DNA of 64,000 nt from Pseudomonadota bacterium (GTDB taxonomy: Bacteria; Pseudomonadota; Alphaproteobacteria; Acetobacterales; Acetobacteraceae): the NCBI GenBank assembly GCA_021801255.1, contig JAJYYH010000033.1, positions 141,449 to 205,448 on the forward strand. Reading direction: 5' to 3'. The notes under the pieces were generated by a model. It ran no database searches and was not told the DNA's origin. It saw nothing but the letters and a program-made list of their open reading frames with translations. Numbering within the stretch: the stretch's first letter is position 1; the number at the start of each line of letters is the position of its first letter. This document shows positions 48,695 through 60,933 of the stretch, piece after piece. A program made the translations under genes and the position numbers.

Positions 48695-51600
48695 ATGGCA
48701 GGCCAACGCCCGCTCGCGCCGACGACGGACCCACTCTGGTACAAAGATACCGTAATCTATCAGGTGCATATCAAATCGTTCTTTGATGCCAATAACGATG
48801 GCATGGGAGACTTTCCCGGCCTTACGCAGAAGCTTGATTATATCAAGAAACTTGGCGTAACCACGATCTGGCTGTTGCCGTTCTACCCCTCTCCGCTTCG
48901 TGATGACGGCTACGACATCGCCGAGTACCGCGGCGTTAACCCGGATTATGGCACGCTCGCCGATGTCCGGCATTTCATTCGCGCTGCGCACGAACTCGGC
49001 CTCAACGTGATCACCGAGCTGGTCATCAACCACACTTCCGATCAGCATCCTTGGTTCCAGCGCGCGCGCCGGGCAAAACCCGGCAGCAAGGCGCGGAATT
49101 TCTACGTCTGGTCGGACAACGATCAACGCTATGCCGGCACCCGCATCATCTTTCTCGATACCGAAAAATCGAACTGGACCTGGGATCCGGTCGCCAACGC
49201 CTATTTCTGGCACCGTTTCTACGCCCATCAGCCAGACCTCAATTACGACAATCCGGCGGTGCTGCGTGCCGTCCTCGGCGTGATGAAGTTCTGGTTTGAT
49301 CTCGGTGTCGATGGGTTGCGGCTCGATGCTGCGCCGTATCTTGTCGAACGGGAAGGGACGAACAACGAGAACTTGCCCGAAACCCATGCGGTGCTGCGCA
49401 CTATCCGCGCCGCGCTCGACGAGTACGCGCCTGGCAGAATTCTTCTCGCCGAGGCCAACCAGTGGCCGGAAGACGTGCAGGAGTATTTCGGCACTGGTGA
49501 TGAGTGCCACATGGCGTTTCATTTTCCCTTGATGCCACGCATGTACATGGCGATTGCCCGCGAAGACCGCTTTCCGATCACCGATATCCTGCGCCAGACG
49601 CCGGAAATTCCCGGTAACTGTCAATGGGCGATTTTTCTGCGCAACCACGACGAGCTGACGCTCGAGATGGTGACCGACCAGGAGCGCGATTATCTCTGGG
49701 AGACTTATGCGAGTGATCGCCGCGCCCGGCTCAATCTCGGCATTCGCCGTCGTCTTGCGCCCTTGATGGAGCATGACCGGCGACGCATCGAATTGATGAA
49801 CAATCTGCTGCTCTCGATGCCCGGCACGCCGATCATCTATTATGGCGACGAGATTGGCATGGGCGATAATATTCACCTCGGCGACCGCAATGGCGTGCGC
49901 ACGCCCATGCAGTGGTCCCCCGATCGCAATGGCGGTTTTTCACGCGCCAATCCTGCCGATCTGGTGTTGCCGCCGATCATGGATCCGATCTATGGCTACG
50001 ACGCGGTGAATGTCGAGGCCCAGGCCAGCGATCCGCACTCATTGCTGAACTGGATGCGCCGCATGATCGCGGTGCGTCGCCGCTTCCGCGCTTTCGGGCG
50101 CGGAAGCCAGCGTCTGCTTTATCCGGGAAATCGAAAAATCCTGGCATTTCTTCGTGAATATCATGACGAGGACGCAGAGGAGATTCTGCTCTGCGTCAGC
50201 AATTTCTCACGCACGGCGCAGGCGGTCGAGCTCTCGCTCGGCGAATTCGCCGGCCGCGTGCCGGTCGATATGATCGGTGGCGCGGTGTTTCCGCCGATCG
50301 GCCAATTGCCTTATCTGCTGACTTTGCCGCCCTATGGCTTCCTGTGGTTCGCGCTCAGCCTCGAAGCCGCGCTGCCGCCCTGGCATGTGCCGGCGCCACA
50401 GCCGCTGCCGGAATTCGTCACCCTCGTCATCCGCCGCGAGATCGCCGAGGTGCTGGCGCCGCCTAACCGGCTCGTGTTGGAGCGCGACATTCTTCCCGCC
50501 TATTTGCAAAGACGCCGCTGGTTCGCGGCAAAGGATGAACCGTTGCGCGGCTGCCGCCTCGGTTTTGTCGCACCACTTGCGGCCGGCGCCGACGCCATCC
50601 TGCTCGCCGAAGTGGACGCCGAACTGCCGGCAAGGCACGAGCATTATCTGCTGCCGCTCGCCGTTGCCTGGCCGGAGGGCTTGGCGGAAGCATTGCCCGA
50701 ACAGCTCGGCATCGCCCGTCTCAGGCGCGGCCATCGCATCGGCATGCTGACCGACGGGTTCGCCGTCGATGAGCTGGCCGAGACGGTGGTGGCGAAGCTT
50801 CGCGACAGCGCCGAGATCTCCCTCGGCGATGAGGGCCTCATCCGCTTCCTGCCCACCACGCGGCTGGTTGAAAGCGACATCACGACGGCTCCCGCCGATA
50901 TCCGCCGCCTGGCGGTTGAGCAGACCAACTCCTCGCTGGTCATCGGCGATGTCGCGGTATTGAAATTGATCCGGCGGATGGCCCCGGGCATTCATCCTGA
51001 AGCAGAAATGACCCGCTATCTGACCGAGCGCCGCTATCCCAATTGCGCCGCCCTGCTCGGCGAAGTGGTGCGGCTCGATGGCGCCGGGACATCCCACACG
51101 CTGATGCTCTTGCAGTCCTTCATCCGCAACCAGGGCGACGGCTGGACCTGGACGCTCGATTTCCTCGCCCGCGTGGTCGAGGAACTCGCTGTCACCGATG
51201 CGGATGCGGCGGCGACCACGGATGCCTTCGCGCCCTATCTCGCCTTTGCCCGTATTCTCGGCCAACGCTTGGCGGAACTTCACGCCGTGCTGGCGGCACC
51301 GAGCGATGATCCGGCCTTCGCCCCCGAGCCCGCCGATGCCGCGGTGACGCAGGCTTGGGCGACATCCGCAGGGGCGGAGATCGACGGTGCCGTTGCCTGC
51401 CTCGGCGCGGTCACCGATTGGCCTGATCCGGCGACGCGGACGCTGGCCGCCGAGGTGGTGGCGCGCGCGCCGGATCTGCGCCGCGCAGTGGCGCGGCTGG
51501 CCGAGCGCGGCCGGGCGTCGCTCGTCACACGGGTGCATGGCGATTTCCATCTCGGTCAGGTGCTGACGGCAAAAGACGATGTCTATCTGATCGACTTCGA

Positions 51601-51998
51601 GGGCGAGCCCGCCCGTCCGCTCGCCGAACGGCGCCGGAAATCCTCGCCGTTCCGCGACGCAGCCGGGCTGCTCCGTTCGCTCGATTATGCCGCGGCCACC
51701 GCCAATCAGAGCCTGGCCGGGCTATCCGACGCGGTTCTGGCGCGGCGGGACGAATTGCTGGAGGTGTTTCGTGTCAAAGCCAAGGCGGCATTCCTGGAGG
51801 CGTATGACGCCGCCCACGCGGAGGCGCCGCAGCGCTGGGCGAGGCCAGACCATGAGCCATCGCTTCTGATGTTGTTCCTCATCGAAAAAGCCGCTTATGA
51901 AATCCGCTATGAGGCCAGCAATCGGCCCCATTGGCTTCCGATCCCCCTCCGTGGCCTGGCCGAACTCGCGTCCCGGCTGGCGGCGGCGGAGCCCGGCG

Positions 51999-52006
<8 letters not shown>
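48695..52006 (+). CDS. treS: Trehalose synthase-maltokinase fusion (TreS-Mak)
   Basis: About 1103 residues. Residues 1 to about 550 are trehalose synthase (GH13_16), interconverting trehalose and maltose: [18 protein letters not shown], nucleophile Asp211 in GLRLDAAP, acid in [11 protein letters not shown], third acid in [13 protein letters not shown]. The C-terminal half is maltokinase (Mak/Pep2), giving maltose-1-phosphate for Glg[10 protein letters not shown] (His948-Asp950 region) and [14 protein letters not shown] 48695 has AAGGAAG 7 bases upstream; ATG 48671 overlaps the glgE stop (ATGA) and is the alternative. The fusion is known from other bacteria. Confidence 0.94.
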
Positions 52007-54185
<2,179 letters not shown>

Positions 54186-54204
54186 GAGAGGAGCCGAAGA
54201 CGCC

Positions 54205-56337
54205 ATGCCGGCACGCCCCGACAAACTCCTTCCCGGTCGCCCCGATCCTCTGGGCGCCATCTGGGATGGGCTTGGCATCAATTTCGCGGTTTTCTCCGCC
54301 CATGCCGAAGCCATAGATCTCTGCCTTTTCCAAGCCTCCGGCCGGCGCGAGATCGCGCGCTACCGATTGCCGGAATGCACCGACGAAGTCTGGCACGGCT
54401 ATCTGCCGGAAGCGATGCCGGGCTGCGTTTATGGCTATCGCGCCTTTGGGCCCTACGCGCCGCGTCACGGCCACCGTTTCAACCCCAACAAGCTGCTGCT
54501 CGACCCTTATGCGCGCACGCTGATCGGCGATCTGCATTGGACCGACGCGCTCTATGGCTACCGCATTGGCAGCCAGCGCGCCGACCTCTCCTTCGATCGT
54601 CGCGACAGCGCCGCCGCCATGCCGAAAGCCGTCGTCAGCACCGACACTTTCGATTGGGGCGATGATCGCCGACCAGATATTCCGTGGCCGGATACGGTCA
54701 TCTATGAAGCCCACCCGCGCGGCTTCACCATGCGCCGCGAGGATCTGCTGCCACCCGATCGCGGAACCTTCACCGCTCTCGCCGATGGGCGGATCATCGA
54801 CCATCTGCGCCGCCTCGGCATCACCGCGATCGAGCTGATGCCGGTCCACGCCTTCGCTCAGGATCGGTTTCTGGTCGAGGCCGGCCTTAGCAATTATTGG
54901 GGCTATTCGACCCTCGCCTTCTTTGCGCCCGAGCCGCGCTATCTCGGCACCGGGGCTGCCGACAGTCTGCGGATCGCGGTGCGCCGGCTGCACGCCGCCG
55001 GGATCGAGGTCATTCTCGATGTCGTCTACAATCATACCGCCGAGGGCAATCAGCTTGGCCCGACCCTTTCCTGGCGTGGCCTCGACAATGCCAGCTATTA
55101 TCGGCTGGTGCCCGGAAATGAGCGGCACTACATCGACGAGACCGGCTGCGGCAACACGGTCAACCTCTCGCATCCGCGTGTTTTGCAGATGGTGATGGAC
55201 AGTCTGCGCCACTGGGCGAGTGCATTCCGGGTCGATGGATTTCGCTTCGATCTCGGCTCAACCCTCGGTCGCGAGGGCACCGGCTTTGACCCCGGCTCGG
55301 GGTTTTTCGACGCGATCCGGCAGGATCCGGTGCTGTCCCGCCTCAAATTGATCGCCGAGCCCTGGGATGTCGGCCCCGGCGGCTACCAGCTCGGCAACTT
55401 CCCCCCCGGTTTCGCCGAGTGGAACGACCGTTTCCGCGACAATGCGCGGCGCTTCTGGCGTGGCGATGATGCTCAGCGGGCGGAATTATCGGCGCGGCTT
55501 TCGGGATCGAGCGATCTCTTCGAGCGCCGCCGCCGCCGCCCTTTCGCGTCCATCAACTATATCGCCTCACATGACGGTTTCACGCTGCACGATCTCGTCA
55601 GCTACAACGATCGGCATAATGAGGCGAACGGCGAAAGCAATCACGACGGCCACGACGCGAATTACAGCCACAATTGGGGGATCGAGGGGCCGAGCGATGA
55701 TCCCGATATCATTGCTATACGAGAACGTATAAAGCGTGCCATGCTGGCAACGGTGTTCTTCGCGCACGGCACGCCGATGCTGCGCGCCGGCGACGAGATG
55801 GGGGGCACGCAGCAAGGTAATAACAATGCTTATTGTCAAGACAATGAAATTTCCTGGATCGACTGGCCGGGGGCGAACGCCGGACCGGCTCAGAATCTGA
55901 TCGACTTCACCGCCCGCCTGATCGCCACGCGGCGATCGCTGCCGATAGTGCGCGGCGCCTATTTCATGCATGGCCGTAGCGAGCCGCTGCCGGGGATCGC
56001 CGATGTCGCCTGGTTCGATGAGTATGGCGAAACAATGAGCGAAGCCGCCTGGAACGACCCGATCGGCCGGCGCCTCGCTTTGCGCCGAGCCGGGCCCGCC
56101 GCCGACCACAAGCGCGGCACCGATGTCGTGATGCTGCTCATCAACGGCTCCGAGGACGATCACGACTTCATCCTGCCGCCGCCGGCGCTGCCCTGGCACC
56201 TGCTCATCGATAGCGCGCAGCCGGAGCGTTCACCCGGTGTGCTGGACGGGACGACGATTGCTGTCGCGCAGCGCAGCGTCATCTTGCTCGGGGCAAACGT
56301 CCCCCCAGCCGCCGCCCGCACGGAACACAAGGCATGA
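54205..56337 (+). CDS. glgX: Glycogen debranching enzyme GlgX
   Basis: A 710-residue GH13_11 isoamylase-type enzyme that cleaves alpha-1,6 branches and releases short linear maltodextrins for TreY and MalQ. An N-terminal CBM48 (NFAVFSAHAEAIDLCLF) is followed by the barrel: Asp349 in GFRFDLGSTLG, Glu in LIAEPWDVG, Asp in ASHDGFTLHDLVSYN. RAGDEMGGTQQGNNNAYCQ is the usual substrate loop. AGAGGAG lies 12 bases before ATG 54205. Bases 55710-55860 use unusually AT-rich codons. Confidence 0.95.
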   Translation: MPARPDKLLPGRPDPLGAIWDGLGINFAVFSAHAEAIDLCLFQASGRREIARYRLPECTDEVWHGYLPEAMPGCVYGYRAFGPYAPRHGHRFNPNKLLLDPYARTLIGDLHWTDALYGYRIGSQRADLSFDRRDSAAAMPKAVVSTDTFDWGDDRRPDIPWPDTVIYEAHPRGFTMRREDLLPPDRGTFTALADGRIIDHLRRLGITAIELMPVHAFAQDRFLVEAGLSNYWGYSTLAFFAPEPRYLGTGAADSLRIAVRRLHAAGIEVILDVVYNHTAEGNQLGPTLSWRGLDNASYYRLVPGNERHYIDETGCGNTVNLSHPRVLQMVMDSLRHWASAFRVDGFRFDLGSTLGREGTGFDPGSGFFDAIRQDPVLSRLKLIAEPWDVGPGGYQLGNFPPGFAEWNDRFRDNARRFWRGDDAQRAELSARLSGSSDLFERRRRRPFASINYIASHDGFTLHDLVSYNDRHNEANGESNHDGHDANYSHNWGIEGPSDDPDIIAIRERIKRAMLATVFFAHGTPMLRAGDEMGGTQQGNNNAYCQDNEISWIDWPGANAGPAQNLIDFTARLIATRRSLPIVRGAYFMHGRSEPLPGIADVAWFDEYGETMSEAAWNDPIGRRLALRRAGPAADHKRGTDVVMLLINGSEDDHDFILPPPALPWHLLIDSAQPERSPGVLDGTTIAVAQRSVILLGANVPPAAARTEHKA

Positions 56338-58121
56338 ACGCCACCTTTTCGCAGATGCTTCCTTTCGGCGCCAATCCGCGCGCCGACGGCCGCGTCCATT
56401 TTCGCCTGTGGGCGCCTTCGGCCGCGGGCGTCACCCTGGAGATCGAGGGGATGGCGCCGGTTGCCATGCGGCGCGAGGCGGACGGCTATGTCAGCGCCAA
56501 GCCCCGCTGCGCCCCCGGAAGCCGCTACCGCTACCGTCTGCCCGACGGACGCGCCGTGCCCGATCCCGCCGCCCGCGCCCAGGCCGATACCGTGCATGGA
56601 CCGAGCCTCGTCGTCGATCCCCATGCCTATGTCTGGCGCTATCCCAACTGGCGTGGGCGGCCCTGGCACGAAACGGTGCTCTATGAGCTGCATCCCGGTC
56701 TGCTCGGCGGGTTTCGCGGCGTCATGGCGCAGTTGCCGCGCTTGCAGGCGCTCGGGGTGACCGCGGTCGAATTGATGCCGGTCGCGTCTTGCCCGGGGCG
56801 CTGGAACTGGGGCTATGACGGCGTGCTGCCCTTCGCGCCCGACCCCAGCCTCGGCAGCCCGGAGGAATTGAAGGCGCTGATCGATGCCGCGCATGGGCTC
56901 GGCCTCTCGATGTTCCTCGACGTCGTCTATAATCATTTCGGCCCCGACGGAAACCATCTGCACGCCTATGCCGCGCCCTTCTTCCGCGCCGACGCGGCCA
57001 CGCCCTGGGGCGAGGCGATCGATTTCGGCCAGCCGGCGGTGCGGGATTTTTTTCTGCACAACGCGCTCTACTGGCTGAACGAATACCGCTTCGACGGGCT
57101 CCGCTTCGATGCCGTCCACGCGATCGCGCCGGCCGCGGCCCTGCCGGCGCTCGCGGCGGCGATCCGGGAGGGCGTCGATGCCGGCCGGTACGTCCATCTC
57201 GTGGTCGAGAACGACGACAACCGCGCGAGCCTGCTGCGTTGTGATGACACGGCGCCGGGCTTCGATGCCCAGTGGAATGACGATTGGCACCATTGCCTGC
57301 ACCGGCTGCTGACCGGCGAGACCGGCGGCTACTACGCCGATTACGCCGATCCCGCCGAAAAACTCGCCTGCTGCCTCGCCGAGGGGTTCGCCTGGCAAGG
57401 CGAGGCCGCCAGTTATCGTGACGGCGCCGCCCGCGGCGAGCCGAGCCGGCATTTGCCGCCGAGCGCTTTCGTCGGCTTCCTGCAAAACCACGACCAGATC
57501 GGCAATCGCGCGTTCGGCGAACGGCTCAGCCGGCTCGCCACCCCCGCCGCCCGCGACGCCGCGCGTCTCCTGCTGCTGCTCGCGCCGCATGTGCCGCTCC
57601 TGTTCATGGGCGAAGAATGGGACGCCACCACGCCGTTCCTCTATTTCACCGACCACGCGCCGGCGCTGGCGGCGCGGGTGCGCGATGGCCGGCGGCAGGA
57701 ATTCGCGCGCTTCGCGGCCTTCGCTGATCCCGCCGCGCGCGCCCGCATCCCTGATCCCAACGACCCCGCGACGTTCCGCGCCGCCATCCCCGATCCGGTG
57801 GAGGCGGCAAGCCCCGAGGGCCGCGCCGCCATCGCCTGGACGCGGCATTTGCTGGCCCTTCGCGCCCGCAACATCGTCCCCGGCCTCGTCGGCTGCCGCA
57901 GCCTCGGCGCCGAAGCGGTGGGGCCGGGCGCCGTGCGCGCCGCCTGGCGGCTCGGCGATGGTCGCGAACTCGGGATCGCCGCCAATTTCGCCGCGACCCC
58001 GGCGTCGCTCACCCCTTTTGCCGGCGCGGTGCTCGCGGCCTCTCGCCCCGGAATTGCCGAGCGCGTCCGGGAGGGCGAAATCCCGCCCCATGCCAGCGCC
58101 GCCTTCGTCAGCCTTGGGTAA
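56334..58121 (+). CDS. treZ: Malto-oligosyltrehalose trehalohydrolase
   Basis: A 595-residue GH13_10 enzyme that cuts trehalose off malto-oligosyltrehalose made by TreY. Order: CBM48-like HFRLWAPSAAGVTLEIEG, then YELHPGLLGGFRG, Asp259 in GLRFDAVHAI, Glu in LVVENDDNRASLL and Asp in LQNHDQIGNRAFGERL. ATG 56334 overlaps the glgX stop (ATGA). The catalytic Asp-Glu-Asp set is intact. Confidence 0.95.
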   Translation: MNATFSQMLPFGANPRADGRVHFRLWAPSAAGVTLEIEGMAPVAMRREADGYVSAKPRCAPGSRYRYRLPDGRAVPDPAARAQADTVHGPSLVVDPHAYVWRYPNWRGRPWHETVLYELHPGLLGGFRGVMAQLPRLQALGVTAVELMPVASCPGRWNWGYDGVLPFAPDPSLGSPEELKALIDAAHGLGLSMFLDVVYNHFGPDGNHLHAYAAPFFRADAATPWGEAIDFGQPAVRDFFLHNALYWLNEYRFDGLRFDAVHAIAPAAALPALAAAIREGVDAGRYVHLVVENDDNRASLLRCDDTAPGFDAQWNDDWHHCLHRLLTGETGGYYADYADPAEKLACCLAEGFAWQGEAASYRDGAARGEPSRHLPPSAFVGFLQNHDQIGNRAFGERLSRLATPAARDAARLLLLLAPHVPLLFMGEEWDATTPFLYFTDHAPALAARVRDGRRQEFARFAAFADPAARARIPDPNDPATFRAAIPDPVEAASPEGRAAIAWTRHLLALRARNIVPGLVGCRSLGAEAVGPGAVRAAWRLGDGRELGIAANFAATPASLTPFAGAVLAASRPGIAERVREGEIPPHASAAFVSLG

Positions 58122-60933
58122 ACCGGCGCAACGCTTGGCGGGGCTCCCGCGGGCGACACTTCGTCTGCAATTCCATCGTGGCTTTACCCTCGATGACGCG
58201 ACGCGTCTGATCCCCTATGCCGCTCGCCTCGGCGTGAGCCATCTCTATGCGTCGCCGCTCTTTACCGCGCGCCCGGGCTCGACGCATGGCTATGATGTCA
58301 TCGACCCCAACCGGGTGAACCCGGAACTCGGCGGCGAGGAGGCGTTGCGCCGCCTCGTCGTGGCGCTGCGGGCGAACGGGATGGGGCTGATCCTCGATAT
58401 CGTCCCCAACCACATGGCGGTCGGCGGCGGCCATGGCAGCCGCGGCAACCCGTGGTGGCAGGATGTGCTCGAATGGGGGCGGGCGAGCCCTTACGCGGCC
58501 TTCTTCGATATCGATTGGGCGCCCCCGGCACGCCATCTGCGCGGCAAGGTGCTGGCGCCGTTTCTCGGCCGCCCCTATGCCCAGTGCCTGGCCGCCGACG
58601 AAATCGGCCTCGTCTTTGACGCCGAGGAGGGCCGGCTGGCGGCAACGTATTTCGAGCACGCCTTTCCGCTCGCGCCCCGCGACTATCCCGCCGTGCTCGG
58701 GGAGGGCGACGCGGCCTTGGCGGCGATCGTCCGGCCGCTCGCCGATCTGCCCTCGTCTCGCCGTCTCGTGACCACTGCGCGCGGTGTGGCGGCGGCGACA
58801 CGTCAGCGCCTGCGCGATTCCTCCCTCGCGCCGGCGATCGCGGGGGCGCTGGCGCGGTTCGATACCAGGAGCCCGGAGGGGCAGGCCCGGCTGCACAACG
58901 TGCTCGAACGGCAAGCCTACCGCCTTGCCTGGTGGCGTGCCGCCGAGGACATCAACTGGCGCCGGTTTTTCGACATCATCGGCCTCGCCGGGCTTCGCGT
59001 CGAACGACCGGCGGTGTTTGAAGCTACCCATGCGGGCGTGCTCCGACTCTACGCCGAGGGGCTGATCGATGGCGTGCGGGTCGATCATATCGACGGGCTC
59101 GCCGATCCCGCGGGCTATCTCCGGCGTCTCCGCCGCCGCCTCGCCGAGGCCGGCAAAACCCGCCCGGTGGATGCCCCTGTCGGTCCACCCTACGTTTGGG
59201 TGGAAAAAATCCTCGCCCCCGATGAGGCGCTTCCTGTCAGTTGGGAAACCCACGGCACCACCGGCTATGATTTCATGGACCAGGTCGGGGCGGTGCTGCA
59301 CGATCCGTCGGGTGCCGCGGAACTGAGCCGAAGCTGGGTGCAGGTCGCGGGCGGGACAGCGGATTTCGCCGCCGAGGCGCGTGCCGCGCGCCGGCAGGTT
59401 CTGCGCGAAGTTCTGCCCGCCGAGATCGCGGCGGCCGCCCTCGCCCTCCACGAGAGCCTGCGCGATGACCCCGCTTCCGGCGATGACGGGCTGGCGGCGG
59501 TGCGCCGGGTTCTGGCGGCGCTGGTGGTCGCGTTTCCGGTCTATCGCATCTATGCCGAGCGTGGGCGCGCCTCTGATCAAGACCGGGCGATCATGGCGCG
59601 GGCTGTCATCGCCGCGCGCGCCCGGCTCGCGCGCGCCGACCATGATCTGCTGGCGCGGATGGCGCGCTGGCTGCTCGGTGACGGGCAGGGCACCCTGTCG
59701 GGCGCCGCCCGCGCCCGCCTGCGCCGCGCGATGCGGCGCTTTCAGCAACTCACCGCGCCGGTTGCGGCGAAAGCGGTCGAGGACACCGCATTTTACCGCT
59801 ATGGCCGGCTGATTTCCCGCAACGAGGTGGGAAGCGATCCCGATCATTTCACCCTCGCCCCGGAGGCGTTTCATGCCGCCATGGCGGCGCGTCAGGCGCA
59901 ATCGCCCCATGCCCTGCTGGCGACGGCGACGCATGACCACAAACGCGGCGAGGATGCCCGCGCCCGCCTTGCGGTGCTGAGCGAGATGCCGGAATTATGG
60001 GCCGAACGTCTGGCCGCCTGGATGCGGCGAACCGCCGCTTGGCGGCACGAAGATGCCCCGGACGCGCCGGATACGGCGATTTTGTTCCAGACGATCCTCG
60101 GCGCCTGGCCGCTCGGTCTCGCCGCAAACGACGCCGAAGGGCTCGCGGCTTTCACGGCGCGGCTCGCCGCCTGGCAGGAGAAGGCGTTGCGCGAGGCCAA
60201 GCGCCGCTCCAGTTGGGCCGCGCCGGATCTCGGCTATGAGCATCGCTGCCGAGACTTTCTCGCCAGAGTGATGGCTCCGACGCGCGCCGAGGGGCTGACC
60301 GCGGAACTCGCGGCGATGGTCGCGCGCCTTGCCCCGGCCGGGGCGCTGAACGGTCTGGCGCAAACCACGCTCCGCCTCACCGCGCCGGGCATTCCCGATC
60401 TCTATCAGGGCACCGAAATCTGGGATTTCAGCCTGGTCGACCCCGATAATCGCCGGCCGGTGGATTTCACCGCGCTCGCGCAAGGGCTGAGCGTGGCATC
60501 GCCAGCGGCGTGCCTGCCGCGCTGGCGGGATGGGCGGGTGAAACAGGCGCTGATCTGCCGGCTGCTCCAGCTCCGCGCGCGCTTCCCGGTGCTGTTCGCC
60601 GAAGGGGTCTATATCCCCCTCTCAGTGATCGGGCGCCACGCCGGGCATGCGCTTGCCTTCGCGCGAAGCCATCGGGAGCAAGCGGTCGTGGTGGTGGCAA
60701 CCCGCCTTGCCGCGCGCCTGCCAGGGGTTGCGGAACAGCCGCTGGTGATGCCGGCGGCGTGGGAAGACACGGCGCTCCGCCTGCCGGAGCGGCTCTGGGA
60801 GCGGCGAGGGGCGGCGGTGCTGACCGATACCCCGTCGCCGCCGCCGGGGCGAACGCTCCCGCTTGCCGCGCTGCTGCGGGATTTCCCGGCCGCGGCCCTG
60901 GTGTTCGACCGTTCTGGCGAGGAGAGGGGATGA
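58090..60933 (+). CDS. treY: Malto-oligosyltrehalose synthase
   Basis: A 947-residue GH13_26 transglucosylase that converts the reducing end of a maltodextrin into a trehalose unit. It begins with TLRLQFHRGFTLDDA and SHLYASPLFTARPGSTHGYD, family hallmarks. Nucleophile Asp332 in GVRVDHIDGLADP, acid in YVWVEKILAPDE, third acid in ATATHDHKRGEDAR, then APGIPDLYQGTEIWDFSLVDPDNRR near the end. ATG 58090 overlaps treZ by 32 bases; earlier codons are the treZ tail in another frame. Partner of TreZ. Confidence 0.95.
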   Translation: MPAPPSSALGKPAQRLAGLPRATLRLQFHRGFTLDDATRLIPYAARLGVSHLYASPLFTARPGSTHGYDVIDPNRVNPELGGEEALRRLVVALRANGMGLILDIVPNHMAVGGGHGSRGNPWWQDVLEWGRASPYAAFFDIDWAPPARHLRGKVLAPFLGRPYAQCLAADEIGLVFDAEEGRLAATYFEHAFPLAPRDYPAVLGEGDAALAAIVRPLADLPSSRRLVTTARGVAAATRQRLRDSSLAPAIAGALARFDTRSPEGQARLHNVLERQAYRLAWWRAAEDINWRRFFDIIGLAGLRVERPAVFEATHAGVLRLYAEGLIDGVRVDHIDGLADPAGYLRRLRRRLAEAGKTRPVDAPVGPPYVWVEKILAPDEALPVSWETHGTTGYDFMDQVGAVLHDPSGAAELSRSWVQVAGGTADFAAEARAARRQVLREVLPAEIAAAALALHESLRDDPASGDDGLAAVRRVLAALVVAFPVYRIYAERGRASDQDRAIMARAVIAARARLARADHDLLARMARWLLGDGQGTLSGAARARLRRAMRRFQQLTAPVAAKAVEDTAFYRYGRLISRNEVGSDPDHFTLAPEAFHAAMAARQAQSPHALLATATHDHKRGEDARARLAVLSEMPELWAERLAAWMRRTAAWRHEDAPDAPDTAILFQTILGAWPLGLAANDAEGLAAFTARLAAWQEKALREAKRRSSWAAPDLGYEHRCRDFLARVMAPTRAEGLTAELAAMVARLAPAGALNGLAQTTLRLTAPGIPDLYQGTEIWDFSLVDPDNRRPVDFTALAQGLSVASPAACLPRWRDGRVKQALICRLLQLRARFPVLFAEGVYIPLSVIGRHAGHALAFARSHREQAVVVVATRLAARLPGVAEQPLVMPAAWEDTALRLPERLWERRGAAVLTDTPSPPPGRTLPLAALLRDFPAAALVFDRSGEERG

